Source: Siphonodentalium dalli (taxonomy: Eukaryota > Mollusca > Scaphopoda > Gadilida > Siphonodentaliidae). Taken from it: a stretch of 64,000 nt of DNA. The notes under the pieces are model-generated. The model had not been told where the DNA came from. It worked only from the letters and a program-made list of their open reading frames with translations, and did no database searches. How positions within the stretch are numbered: the first letter of the stretch is position 1; every line of letters begins with the position of its first letter. The stretch is taken from positions 150,351,819 through 150,415,818 of the forward strand of contig CP136064.1 in NCBI GenBank assembly GCA_032622095.1, read 5' to 3'. The position numbers and the translations under genes are program-made. Below, piece after piece: positions 50,701-54,941 of the stretch.

Positions 50701-52441
50701 GTGAATCAATTGGAAGAACTTTCTGGCTCTTTACCAAGATGTTTGAACAATTCACTGGTTAAAATGACCACAAAAAGCAAACATGCCATCCCACAAATTA
50801 GCCAGGTGAAGCTACTTGAATAAACGGAGCTCCTTGCTGTTGTTTTAATAATAAAATATGTCTGTTTCTATATCATTTCTTATTGCATATATAATTTCCT
50901 TCTCAAATGGAATAGAGCATCACAATGACTGGATCCTTTCCCATTTCATGATTGATTTATTGCACAAGTCACATAACAGTGAAACAAGCAAAACGTATAT
51001 ACACTATGTACACAACTTTGAATATCACATTAATCATTGTTCATTTCATATAAACAGCAGTAATTAAATTAGATTGCACAATAATAGGCGATAAACTTAA
51101 CAAGTATGATAATTACATGTGTTCACCCATAACAATAAATGATTTCGATTATATAGTATAAGACAACTTCTTAAAGGCACACCTTAGGAATATGCATAGT
51201 CTTTTTATGAGGCTTATATTTTGAAGAGATAGTATCATAACTGCATGTACTCTGTCCACCACCTAAGTCTTTCCATGTGATATGGATCAGAAACTTCAAG
51301 AACCGGAAGTCAACACAAAAATACACTCCTATTTCTTCGCAATTTGCTCTAACTTTTCAAAAAATCGCAAAGTTGGTTTATCTATTAAATTGGTGACATC
51401 ACAAAATTGCATTTATAGCTTATATACACCCTGCAGTTGTTACTAATTCTTTTATCTTTACCATTTTTCATCAATGCAATACAAGAAATTATGTTAGTTG
51501 CAAAGGGCACTGCCAACATTAAACTTATTAGACTGCAAATTATGCACAACACACATAGTATATTGAAAAATATTAAATAATCTATGATTCTCCCATGAGT
51601 CTGAGAACACGTGTGAATATACACATGTCTTCATCAGACTCATTAAGGTACATGAGAACACGTGTGAATATATACATGTCTTCATCAGACTCATTAAGGT
51701 ACATGAGAACACGTGTTAATATACACATGTCTTCATCAGACTCATTAAGGTACATGAGAACACGTGTGAATATACACATGTCTTCATCAGACTCATTAAG
51801 GTACATGAGAACACATGTGAATATACACATGTCTTCATCAGACTCATTAAGGTACATGCGAATTAATTCTTAGAAAATTCAGCATCAATGGTTTAATCTA
51901 ATTTCAATTCTTTTTCCAGCCTACATAAGCACAGGTCAGATAATGGGCTGGGGTAACAAGGCCATAGAAATCAGGTCGGCAGAAACTGGTCATCTCGATG
52001 GAGTCTTCATGCACAAGAAAGCACAGAAACTCAAATTCCTCTGTGAGAGAAACGATAAGGTTTGTCAAATGAATTCATTTTTGGAATGTCTAACATGTGC
52101 TTTAAAATAATGTAAAATTATCTTCAACTAGGAAGGCTATTCCAAAACTCCTTTTATTGTAGGGTGTTCAATAGTTAAAGTATTATGCGTGAAAATATGG
52201 CTTATATCAGTTTAACCCTTTCTATTCTGAATGGATTCTCCCATTCAATTATAAAAGTATACATAAATTTTCCAAGATAGATTCATCATATCTGACTTCC
52301 TCTTGACTGGGACCTCTATTATGATGCTAAACTCTATTATTATATTCTATATTTCAGGTGTTCTTCTCTTCTGTAAGGTCGGGATCTTCATGCCAGATAT
52401 ACTTCATGACGCTGAGTCGGCCTGGACTACAGAACTGGTGA
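5585..52441 (+). CDS. MINK1: Misshapen/MINK1/TNIK/MAP4K4-family kinase, C-terminal half (13 exons, 5'-partial)
   Basis: Splicing 13 exons gives a 503-residue reading frame plus TGA; every junction is GT-AG and phases match (0,1,0,1,1,0,1,0,0,1,1,0). Residues 1-190 are low-complexity linker rich in Ser, Pro, Gln and Asn. From [12 protein letters not shown] onward the protein matches the Ste20-group GCK-IV kinases: [28 protein letters not shown]-like, [84 protein letters not shown] and YFMTLSR. This is a complete CNH domain (about residues 193-485), which in this family binds small GTPases such as Rap and supports JNK and cytoskeletal signalling. The N-terminal kinase domain is off-window, upstream. 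Invertebrates usually have one family member (fly msn, worm mig-15), so the choice among vertebrate paralogue names is arbitrary. Linker exons could be alternatively spliced. Confidence 0.95.
5648..6751. other. Start of intron 1
   Basis: AT-rich; it contains a short direct repeat around 6105-6175 (ATTGACTAAATC...AGATATATTTCCCTG). Nothing else recognised. Confidence 0.6.
6752..7011. mobile_element. TTAA-type MITE, family A
   Basis: Terminal repeats CCTTTCTATACTA (left) and TAGTATAGAAAGG (right), TTAA at 7012-7015; the left TTAA has decayed. Inside are the hairpins CATTGATGAG and AAGTTCAACAAAGTTGTTGAACTT-like arms. It is a full-length but diverged copy of the family seen at 3305, 22405, 52212 and 59607. 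Confidence 0.75.
7012..7731. other. Intron 1 sequence, nothing recognised
   Basis: AT-rich with no shared repeat or credible exon. Confidence 0.55.
7879..9070 (+). mobile_element. Rolling-circle (HINE-like) element, family RC-B, copy 1
   Basis: The 5' end TATGTTTACCCATACC forms a hairpin with GGTATGGTAAACATA. Its inverse GGTATGGGTTAAACAT lies at 9038-9053, followed by a CGATCG palindrome and the tail GCCTCTCGT before T. The body (from about 7915) matches 34850-36755 at high identity. Unlike the other families it lacks clear 160-bp repeats. It is nested in the hAT at 7769-9945. Confidence 0.65.
9327..9440 (-). pseudogene. Possible N-terminal transposase remnant in hAT element
   Basis: An open frame on the - strand, starting at an internal Met, reads [20 protein letters not shown] and continues through TRLLKWYDI to a stop, 37 residues. 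The basic KRRR-Y-D start followed by a W-containing segment resembles the N-termini of some domesticated hAT-type proteins, and it sits inside a hAT-like element. No zinc finger or catalytic region follows. It may equally be a chance frame. Confidence 0.2.
10926..11786. other. Intron 1 sequence between elements
   Basis: AT-rich, without a credible exon or shared repeat. TTA at 11784-11786 is the target duplication of the next element. Confidence 0.5.
11787..14397. mobile_element. Large TTA-flanked PIF/Harbinger-like element H1
   Basis: Inverted termini of about 35 bp: GGGAGCATGTCAAAACCTCT on the left and its exact inverse on the right, continuing into a CTTTCGCATATGCGAAA palindrome. TTA is duplicated at 11784-11786 and 14398-14400. 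Both ends carry some 250 bp of repeated GTCGAAA/GCGAAA/GCGATAA motifs. Inside is a 102-bp exact-frame duplication (13875-13976 and 13977-14078). The 3-bp TWA target suggests PIF/Harbinger. No transposase is recognisable, so it is probably non-autonomous at 2.6 kb. Confidence 0.85.
14398..14482. repeat. Fragment of 'TGGAAAAGTCATGGAA' repeat
   Basis: Contains ATCCTGGAAAAGTCATGGAAT (split by variants), the same motif as in the hAT-like element at 26046-27685. A short relic only. Confidence 0.4.
14483..15186 (+). mobile_element. Rolling-circle (HINE-like) element, family RC-C
   Basis: The 5' end ATACGCCCTTT is in a hairpin (14484-14511), followed by a CTGTCTGTCC/GTCCGTCC tract. There are three internal units at 170 and 164 bp with GATAACTCCAGTTTGGAT, AACCAAAGTTGGTATGTGTA, AAGTTCGAATATGG and TTTTTCGACTTAGAATTTGA. 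The inverse AAAGGGCGTAT is at about 15149-15159. The 3' stem GGGCGT...ACGCCC and the tail GATGCTCTTGT end before T. Non-coding. Confidence 0.8.
15187..16082. other. Intron 1 sequence, nothing recognised
   Basis: An 83-codon open frame at 15555-15806 has no recognisable homology and no splice context. No shared repeats. Confidence 0.5.
16083..16710. repeat. CT-rich minisatellite with 23-bp core
   Basis: Units based on CTCTGCTCCATGTACCACCCTCC repeat with an exact 23-bp spacing at about 16178-16400, then degrade into CTCCCTCTGTTCCCATGT-type variants to 16710. The + strand is almost wholly pyrimidine-rich with periodic ATG. All frames stay open for some 200 codons because the repeat lacks stops, so these are not genes. 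Confidence 0.9.
16711..18429. other. Intron 1 sequence with a 44-G homopolymer
   Basis: Mostly unremarkable AT-rich DNA. Positions 17743-17786 are 44 consecutive G. No exon is supported. Confidence 0.6.
17743..17786 (+). repeat. Poly-G run of 44 bases
   Basis: An uninterrupted G tract counted directly in the sequence. It could form stacked G-quadruplexes. The length may be inexact because such runs are hard to sequence. Confidence 0.9.
18430..18769. mobile_element. Foldback element FB-1, truncated copy with 98-bp palindrome
   Basis: 18641-18738 is a near-perfect palindrome, with outer arms GCAGAATGAGGTCCCCAGA / TCTGGGGACCTCATTCTGC and inner arms meeting at CCCGCTTTGCGGG. The left end begins CTCATTCTGCTTAGGCC, the inverse of the palindrome's outer flank. 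The fuller copy at 25071-25506 shows a second palindrome should sit on the left, so this copy is truncated there. Confidence 0.7.
18770..19718. other. Intron 1 sequence, nothing recognised
   Basis: AT-rich without repeats or credible exons. Confidence 0.55.
19719..19925. repeat. MITE remnants abutting exon 2
   Basis: 19719-19790 begins TTAACCTCTTCACTGC, as does the TTAA element at 54628. 19830-19915 matches the right half of family A MITEs (CTGAACAACCCTCCAAATGA, CTATTCCAATGT). The match ends about 15 nt before the exon 2 polypyrimidine tract. Confidence 0.55.
19932..20046 (+). CDS. MINK1: Exon 2: linker exon
   Basis: 115 nt, phase 0 in and 1 out; residues 22-59. It begins [20 protein letters not shown] and is Lys/Arg/Gln-rich. 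Acceptor tttattttcag, donor TCAA|gttagt. Using the next possible donor would bring an early stop into exon 3, which fixes the boundary. A MITE remnant runs up to about 20 nt before the acceptor. Confidence 0.85.
20339..21958. mobile_element. TTAA-flanked element (family B) containing a SINE
   Basis: TTAA at 20335-20338 and 21959-21962, with inverted ends CTCTTTCGTTGCC / GGCAATCAAAGAG (one mismatch). A second inverted pair, AATTGCCAG / CTGGCAATT, lies further in. It is 1.6 kb, with no transposase. The SINE at 21250-21735 is nested inside. TTAA targets fit piggyBac or Kolobok. Confidence 0.65.
21250..21735 (-). mobile_element. tRNA-derived SINE
   Basis: On the - strand the element opens with GGATAGCTCAGTTGG (box A) and, about 55 nt on, GAGGGTTCAAATCC (box B), followed by a long body with ACGTTAAAGATCCCTACC. 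This is a tRNA-like head with the extra arm of Ser/Leu type and a body motif common in invertebrate SINEs. The 3' end is approximate. An 83-codon frame inside it is chance. Confidence 0.65.
22187..22311 (+). CDS. MINK1: Exon 3: Ser/Pro/Gln-rich linker exon
   Basis: 125 nt, phase 1 in and 0 out; residues 60-101. It encodes a disordered stretch with [11 protein letters not shown] followed by [13 protein letters not shown], a polyproline patch of the kind that in this family binds SH3 adaptors such as NCK (inference). Acceptor tgattgcag, donor GATGAG|gtaatg. Confidence 0.88.
22405..22658. mobile_element. TTAA-type MITE, family A, best copy
   Basis: TTAA at 22401-22404 and 22659-22662; inverted ends CCCTTTCTTTACTAA / TTAGTATAGAAAGGG with one mismatch. 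It is 254 bp, with internal ACTCATCGTCAATGAG hairpin near the right end. This is the copy that defines the family ends. It lies in intron 3 close to exon 3. Confidence 0.85.
23103..23400 (+). CDS. MINK1: Exon 4: linker with Gly-Asn/Gly-Thr repeat, start of CNH domain
   Basis: 298 nt, phase 0 in and 1 out; residues 102-200. After [10 protein letters not shown] there is a Gly-Asn/Gly-Thr dipeptide run made by a GGTAAT/GGTACA microsatellite (about 23131-23190). Then come linker motifs shared with vertebrate relatives ([36 protein letters not shown]) and the start of the CNH domain (ILCAALWG). Acceptor ttttgtttgcag, donor TGGG|gtgaga. This is the longest exon in the window and the only one carrying a coding microsatellite. 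Confidence 0.95.
23401..24160. other. Intron 4, nothing recognised
   Basis: 760 bp of AT-rich intron. The minus-strand open frames here have no homology I recognise. Confidence 0.6.
24161..24226 (+). CDS. MINK1: Exon 5: CNH domain strand
   Basis: 66 nt, phase 1 in and 1 out; residues 201-222. It encodes [21 protein letters not shown], near-identical to vertebrate MINK1/TNIK/MAP4K4. Acceptor tttctttcag, donor AAAAG|gtgggt. The following intron is 13.8 kb and full of transposons. Confidence 0.97.
24371..24700. repeat. RC-B fragment followed by FB-1 fragment
   Basis: 24371-24560 carries the TATGTTTACCCATACC...GGTATGGTAAACATA hairpin and the GGAATAGTCCATTGTT block of RC-B. 24560-24690 continues with the left arm of FB-1 (GTGTCTGTCATTATCAGAATG, GAATTTAGTGTTGCTACCCC). 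Both are partial. Confidence 0.6.
24701..25070. other. Intron 5 sequence
   Basis: Holds a C-rich patch at 24785-24835 (CACCCTCCCCCACCC) and otherwise AT-rich DNA. Nothing else seen. Confidence 0.5.
25071..25506. mobile_element. Foldback element FB-1, near-complete copy
   Basis: Inverted ends of about 40 bp beginning CAAGTCTGGAAATAGTGTGTC, with the right inverse ending at GCC AAGTCTG on the opposite strand. Each end is itself a palindrome around GAGGTCCCCAG...CTGGGGACCT-type arms. The centre holds GCTTAGGCCTCATCTTCTGGG. The ends are diverged, so it is an old copy. Confidence 0.6.
25600..25985. repeat. Old AGCTC-type repeat interior and duplicated FB-1 flank
   Basis: 25790-25885 (GCCATAACTCTTTCCCTC, TTCTCAAGAACCATTGGGC, TTATATTTGGTATGGAGG) matches 49420-49520. 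25893-26035 repeats the sequence 25425-25590 (TCTTAACCACCACTTATCCAG). It probably represents the interior of the RC-G family plus a local duplication. Confidence 0.5.
26046..27685. mobile_element. hAT-like element with 5-bp target duplication, carrying RC-D
   Basis: Ends CAGGGTTCGTAC / GTATGAACCCTG are inverted with one mismatch; TACTA is duplicated at 26041-26045 and 27686-27690. The subterminal regions are full of TGGAAAAGTTATGGAAT-type repeats in both halves. Without the nested RC-D element it is about 0.86 kb. The CAGGGTTC end and short duplication suggest a hAT lineage with 5-bp targets; this assignment is an inference. Confidence 0.7.
26300..27083 (+). mobile_element. Rolling-circle (HINE-like) element, family RC-D
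   Basis: The 5' hairpin ATACCCCCC...GGGGGGGTAT (26301-26331) is followed by a GTCCGTCC tract and three units near 178 bp with GGCACAGATATTTAGTACCATG, GTGCACCTGCGATTATG and TTTTTCGACTTAGAA. The inverse GGGGGGTAT is at 27042-27050, hairpin GTCCCATTGGGAC at 27056-27068, tail CACACCTCTAGT before T. It is nested in the hAT-like element. Confidence 0.8.
27691..28516. other. Intron 5 sequence
   Basis: AT-rich intron with no shared repeat or exon. Confidence 0.5.
28517..34641 (+). mobile_element. Rolling-circle (HINE-like) element, family RC-F, 161-bp satellite, split by H2
   Basis: Five units at exact 161-bp spacing (ATAGCGCGATAACTCGATGA at 28541, 28702, 28863, 29024, 29185), a sixth at 29344, and two more after H2 (34309-34530). 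Shared blocks: ACAATATTTGGTATATGAGT, GGACGAGTTCGAAAACC and CGGAGTTATGGGCCTTAG. Left GTCAGGTTTTT pairs with right AAAAACTTGAC (one mismatch); then hairpin GCATCTTCGATGC (34618-34630) and the tail GTACCCCTTGT before T. The left boundary is approximate. Confidence 0.65.
29508..34305. mobile_element. Large TTA-flanked PIF/Harbinger-like element H2
   Basis: Inverted ends begin GGGGTCATCTCAAAACTACT and stay near-identical for about 55 bp. TTA at 29505-29507 and 34306-34308 is single in uninterrupted neighbouring RC-F units. Both ends have many CCCGATA/TCCGATA motifs. The interior has a degenerate tandem duplication of about 0.46 kb (30377-30832 and 30839-31315) and poly-C runs at 32662, 32763 and 33900. 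No transposase frame is recognised at 4.8 kb, so it is non-autonomous or badly decayed. Confidence 0.88.
34698..36755 (+). mobile_element. RC-B rolling-circle element, copy 2, carrying RC-E
   Basis: 34850-35269 and 36068-36755 together match 7915-9053 at high identity, ending AAGGTATGGGTTAAACATC. The 5' part differs from copy 1: it carries a unit with CACCAAATTTGGTATATGAA and GTTCAAATACGGGTTTGATCC, which copy 1 replaces with the palindrome. Copy 2 is therefore useful for seeing how tandem units are lost or gained. The exact 3' tail is not conserved. Confidence 0.7.
35270..36066 (+). mobile_element. Rolling-circle (HINE-like) element, family RC-E, complete copy
   Basis: 5' ATACCCCCAC; inverse GTGGGGGTAT at 36030-36039; palindromic hairpin GCACTCGAGTGC at 36044-36055; tail ACACCTCTTGT before T. 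Internal motifs: GTCCGTCCG tract, GTTCGAATTTGAGTTTGATCC (twice) and TTTTTCGACTTAGAAATTTT. The target is seen uninterrupted in RC-B copy 1 as GATGTCATTGAAAATG, so insertion was between the two Ts. Confidence 0.88.
36756..37018. other. Intron 5 sequence
   Basis: Short AT-rich spacer between RC-B and the Helitron; nothing recognised. Confidence 0.5.
37019..37766 (+). mobile_element. Non-autonomous Helitron, copy 1
   Basis: Starts A|TCTATTATATATTTTG and ends with the hairpin CCCGGACGAAGTCGGG, a short spacer and CTAG|T: the TC...CTRR structure inserted at AT. Inside are TGAAATTTGGTATTTTAGGG-type units and GAGCTATCGACTTGAAATTT. No Rep-helicase is encoded at 748 bp. It ends 221 nt before exon 6. 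Confidence 0.88.
37988..38133 (+). CDS. MINK1: Exon 6: CNH domain
   Basis: 146 nt, phase 1 in and 0 out; residues 223-271. It encodes [18 protein letters not shown], then the family signature [19 protein letters not shown]. Acceptor tatttgcag, donor GGGG|taagt read as GAAGGG|gtaagt. A Helitron ends 221 nt upstream of the acceptor. Confidence 0.97.
38620..38683 (+). CDS. MINK1: Exon 7: CNH domain
   Basis: 64 nt, phase 0 in and 1 out; residues 272-292. It encodes [20 protein letters not shown], aligning with the vertebrate EKKQGW...VHYK segment. Acceptor atttctag, donor ATAG|gtatgt. A rolling-circle element begins only 10 nt into the following intron. Confidence 0.96.
38694..39130 (+). mobile_element. 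RC-E/RC-D-related 5' fragment at the exon 7 donor
   Basis: TATACCCCCACTCTC... pairs with GAGAATGGGG...GTATA in a 5' hairpin whose G arm has expanded to 16 G. Then come CCATCTGTTTGTGCGTCC, AACAAATATGAACCATTTTCA and GAGTTATGGACCATAG. No 3' inverse or tail was found; the right end is arbitrary. It starts 10 nt into the intron. Confidence 0.6.
39131..39818. other. Intron 7 with short RC-B-like fragment
   Basis: 39503-39535 resembles the RC-B 5' hairpin (TTTTATGTGTACCCATACC). 39790-39815 carries CACCAAATTTGATACATG, another unit-like piece. Otherwise nothing. Confidence 0.4.
39819..40506 (+). mobile_element. Non-autonomous Helitron, copy 2, with 122-bp units and duplicated 3' end
   Basis: Starts A|TCTCATATATATTTTG, ends hairpin GCCCGGACAACGTCGGGC, spacer and CTAG|T. 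The internal unit beginning GTGGAGCTATCGACTTGAAA repeats at 122-bp spacing (40021, 40143, 40265, 40387). The last 56 bp before the tail, including the terminal hairpin, are duplicated exactly in tandem (40385-40440 and 40441-40496). Confidence 0.88.
40795..41390 (-). repeat. RC-A satellite fragment, inverted
   Basis: Minus-strand copy of RC-A units (CCAAGATGGCTGCTGGCGG, CCCAAAATGACTCGTTCCCA, GTAGCCCGTGCCAAAGGATT). No AGCTC ends are visible, so it is an internal fragment of about 3-4 units. Confidence 0.75.
41391..42121. other. Intron 7, remaining part
   Basis: AT-rich, nothing recognised before the exon 8 acceptor. Confidence 0.55.
42122..42222 (+). CDS. MINK1: Exon 8: CNH domain
   Basis: 101 nt, phase 1 in and 0 out; residues 293-326. 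It contains [19 protein letters not shown] and [14 protein letters not shown], one of the most conserved blocks of the GCK-IV CNH domain. Acceptor tttattccag, donor TTTAAG|gtaaga. Confidence 0.98.
42754..42903 (+). CDS. MINK1: Exon 9: CNH domain
   Basis: 150 nt, 50 codons, phase 0 at both ends; residues 327-376. It contains [20 protein letters not shown] and [18 protein letters not shown]. Acceptor tattttccag, donor TCTCAG|gtgaga. Vertebrates often carry an extra variable segment right after this point; none is visible here. Confidence 0.98.
42904..45779. other. Intron 9, nothing recognised
   Basis: 2.9 kb of AT-rich intron. A 116-codon open frame at 43617-43967 has no homology I recognise and no splice or UTR context. 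No element ends were found. Confidence 0.5.
45780..45858 (+). CDS. MINK1: Exon 10: CNH domain
   Basis: 79 nt, phase 0 in and 1 out; residues 377-402. It encodes [18 protein letters not shown] followed by MHLLLCYD, matching the IKPHAIIILP...LVCYED block of vertebrate relatives. Acceptor ttctttcag, donor GACA|gtatgt. Confidence 0.96.
45859..47054. other. Intron 10, nothing recognised
   Basis: 1.2 kb. A 165-codon minus-strand open frame (45846-46343) overlaps the end of exon 10 and has no recognisable domain; I take it as chance. Confidence 0.5.
47055..47135 (+). CDS. MINK1: Exon 11: CNH domain
   Basis: 81 nt, phase 1 in and 1 out; residues 403-429. It encodes [20 protein letters not shown] then ELPTSV. 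Acceptor tgtatttag, donor TGTAG|gtgagt. A diverged AGCTC-type repeat starts about 20 nt into the following intron. Confidence 0.97.
47155..47300 (+). repeat. AGCTC-type (RC-G) 5' fragment at the exon 11 donor
   Basis: TTTTTAGCTCGCCTGAGACA followed by a CGTCCATCATTCATCCATCC tract is the diverged start of a repeat type (AGCTCACCTGAG...) that I know as widespread in molluscan genomes. No 3' end is found. It starts 20 nt into the intron. Confidence 0.5.
47301..49184. repeat. Intron 11 with a MITE end fragment
   Basis: 47434-47480 (AGGCAAAAAAAAAAGTGTTTTG, TTCTCGGCC, CCGCGTCT) matches 49857-49905 (AAGGCCAAATAAAAAAAGG, TTCTCGGGG, CCGCGTCT) and resembles the end of the MITE at 53613. No partner ends were found. 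The rest is AT-rich. Confidence 0.4.
49185..49530. repeat. RC-G-type interior fragment
   Basis: Contains AACATCTTCTCCAGAACCAT, AGGCCATAACTCTTTCCCTC, CTCAAGAAACATCAGGC and TTACATTTGGCATGGAGG, shared with 25790-25885. This wording is typical of interiors of the AGCTC-type repeats. Confidence 0.45.
49531..51602. other. Intron 11, remaining part
   Basis: Includes the MITE-end fragment at 49857-49905. No exon or other element seen. Confidence 0.5.
51603..51857. repeat. 51-bp minisatellite, five copies
   Basis: GAGAACACGTGTGAATATAC starts units at 51603, 51654, 51705, 51756 and 51807: five near-identical 51-bp copies. 51 is divisible by 3, which keeps frames open on both strands and produces false ORFs (for example [12 protein letters not shown] repeats). 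Each unit has CACGTGTG...CACATG, an imperfect palindrome. It lies just before exon 12. Confidence 0.95.
51920..52059 (+). CDS. MINK1: Exon 12: CNH domain
   Basis: 140 nt, phase 1 in and 0 out; residues 430-476. It contains [39 protein letters not shown] and FLCERNDK, near-identical to vertebrate family members. Acceptor ctttttccag, donor GATAAG|gtttgt. A five-copy 51-bp minisatellite ends about 60 nt upstream of the acceptor. Confidence 0.98.
52212..52290. repeat. Family A MITE fragment in intron 12
   Basis: TTAACCCTTTCTATTCTGAA then GGATTCTCCCATTCAATTAT matches the end of the family A MITEs. The other end is missing. Confidence 0.6.
52358..52441 (+). CDS. MINK1: Exon 13: terminal exon, CNH C-terminus and stop
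   Basis: 84 nt including TGA; residues 477-503. It encodes [20 protein letters not shown] and ends RPGLQNW. The C-terminal Trp matches the last residue of vertebrate MINK1/TNIK/MAP4K4. Acceptor atatttcag. A TTAA-flanked MITE fragment (from 52212) lies in the preceding 298-bp intron. Confidence 0.97.
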   Translation: MFFSSVRSGSSCQIYFMTLSRPGLQNW

Positions 52442-53612
52442 TAATAATACAAACATCTGAGGACTCAAACACTGCCGTTCTATCAAAGCAAACAGTTTAT
52501 GCTTTATGCAAGCATCAGAACCAATGTTCAAATCAGGGTCTCGGACAAAATAACATTGGACCAAGTGTCCTGATCACATGGGTGTATTCTAAAAAAAATC
52601 CAGAATTCAAGCACAAAAACTACTTGATATGTGAATATCTCACAAGTAAACCTGATGAGTTATCATGAGTTCTTCAGTGAACTTGATGAGTATTTTCAAT
52701 TCTCTATGCCAGGATAGTCAATGGTCACTCATGGACTGTGATAGCAATAATCCAATATGTTGGAAATGTTCCCAAACTGACGGTATACTGACTATTGATT
52801 GGAAAATATGTGTTAAACAAAGAGAAGCAATTTTTTCTTGAAGATCTTCCATCAGATTCAGCTTCCAATGGCCGCTATATTTGGCTAGTTCGTTGTTGAC
52901 ATGTCAGCAAAACTTCCATGATTGAAGGTTACAAACTTTGTATCACTTTGATTGATAGGAGCTGATCAAATGGAGTCTACAGAGCATGCAGCAAAACATG
53001 TGACGGCCTCTCACATTATTATTGTGAATCATTTAAAATTCGGAGTGATAGATGATGTGTGTTCTAACTGGCTGGCAAATTTTACCAGAACACTGAGTTA
53101 GACTTCTACTTATATTGATAACCATTCTTCGTTGCTGTTCATGTGGAGTAGTGGACATTGCCAAATTGGACAACATTTTTCAAGAAAGACTGTATATATT
53201 GGGTCACCAAAAAAGCTTTCATTGCAAGGTGTTAAACCATGAAATGTGTGTGTTTCCATTCCTGCCAACAGATATTCTTGCTGTGGAAGGGACCGTGACT
53301 TCATTCTTGTGTGGCTTTGTGCTCATGTATGTTCAAAAGGAACTTTTTTCAATTTTGATGCATGATAAATGCAGTGTGTAATGAGGACGTTCTCAACTGT
53401 GCTATCATATTTAACTTGTGCTAGTTTTACTTCTGTGATAACAATCTCAAAATATTTCATGGTCCAAATGGATCCATATTCAACTCTCACCATCCCTCCT
53501 GTTTGAGGTTAACTTTTAAAATGTGTTAGAGCAACTCATAATATTCAGGCCACTTAACCTTGTAATCGTTTGCATCTATCATGATCTAGGGATCAAAAGC
53601 TTTTGATATTAA

Positions 53613-53848
53613 GGCCAAATAAATAAAAATTCTGTGTTCTCAGACACCTCCCTCGTCACTGAAATTTTCTTTTAAAACAAATTTTCTGTTAGAAATATTG
53701 GTTTTTGGACAAGGAAAATGATCTGTTTTTGTTTCTGGAGTATGTTTTCCAGGTTTTGAGAAAAGAAATAAAAATAAATAGTCTCCCTCCCTCATCTCTA
53801 AATTGAGATATAATTGCCCGAGAACACAGATATTTTATTTAAATAGCC
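53613..53848. mobile_element. MITE with GGCCAAATAAAT-type inverted ends
   Basis: Left GGCCAAATAAATAAAAATTC then TGTGTTCTC; right inverse GAGAACACAGATATTTTATT then TAAATAGCC. The arms are about 35 bp with a few mismatches. It lies in the probable 3' UTR or just downstream. A target duplication is not clear, so no superfamily is assigned. Confidence 0.6.
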
Positions 53849-54627
53849 ATTTATAGACTATATAACAATATTTGCATCAGAAAACCATACTGAAGTGATG
53901 GAGATTATTACTTCAGCATGTAATATCACAGAGCATTTGTTGTTAGATTTATATTTTCGATAATTTTGATAATAATAAAAGAGCATTTTTACGAGAAGTT
54001 GAAAATTGCTAATGAATTTCTGTCATTACATCATATCTTTCAAGAGTATCAAGAGTCTGTATAAGTATTACATATACTTTCTAATCTGTTTTAATCCTAT
54101 TGATTAATGAGAATGAGCAGGCAAACTCTAGGTTTAAATTGAGGCCTGAACATTTATAAGTCGCTTTAAAATGTGCTAATTCTTCATTCATGATGCCCAC
54201 ATTCTTCAGTTATTCATCAATGATAATTTGTTCTCTGCTTTTCGGGAGTTTGGTGATGTACATATGAAAACTAAGCTGTGTTTGGTGACAGTTTGTTATC
54301 ATTGAGTGTGAGAACTTGTGTGGTTATGGAGTGTGTTAGCTTTAGACATTTTATGTGTATGTGTGAAATTTTGAGAAAATGTAAGTCTAAGTTGAACAGA
54401 ATATATAAGAATCCTTAAAGAGCATTCACATTCACCATATAAAATAAATATGAAAGAAATTATAATACTTTCTTGTTCAGTAAAACATTCACATAAAGAT
54501 ATGGTGAATCTTAATACACCCTTTATCTAGGAAAGCCTTTAATAAATTATAACTGAGACTGAATCACATAACATTTTTAACTCAAGGATTTCAAATTTTG
54601 CCTCAATTAGACTTCAATTTACTTTAA

Positions 54628-54941
54628 CCTCTTCACTGCCATGACATCTGTAACAATTATGGATGTAAAAGTGCATGTCATGTGCTATATGGTGCATAAT
54701 ACCTACAGACTCATTTCAGTGTACCAGCAGTCGGCTATCATTCATAACAAGAACTCAGCAATTAGTGTATCACAATGTTAAACTAAACAAACAAACAAGC
54801 ATCACACCCGGTGTATCTTGATATTTTTAATATAATGTTCCAGCATTATATATGATAATAGCTTTTGAGTGGAGTTTTTTGCAATAGGCCTGTTATCATT
54901 TTCCACTGCAAGAAGTCATGACATTATCGGCAGCAAAGTGG
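54628..54941. mobile_element. TTAA-flanked MITE, family B
   Basis: TTAA at 54624-54627 and 54942-54945; ends CCTCTTCACTGCC / GGCAGCAAAGTGG inverted with mismatches, followed by ATGACAT / ATGACAT-type arms. 314 bp. Related to the ends at 19719 and 20339. Confidence 0.65.

Noticed and set aside
51603-51857. CRISPR-like array
   Set aside because: Units are contiguous 51-bp tandem copies without unique spacers, in a eukaryotic intron.
51582-51873. Repeat peptides on both strands ([12 protein letters not shown] and [11 protein letters not shown] types)
   Set aside because: Products of the 51-bp minisatellite, whose length is divisible by three; it lies in an intron.
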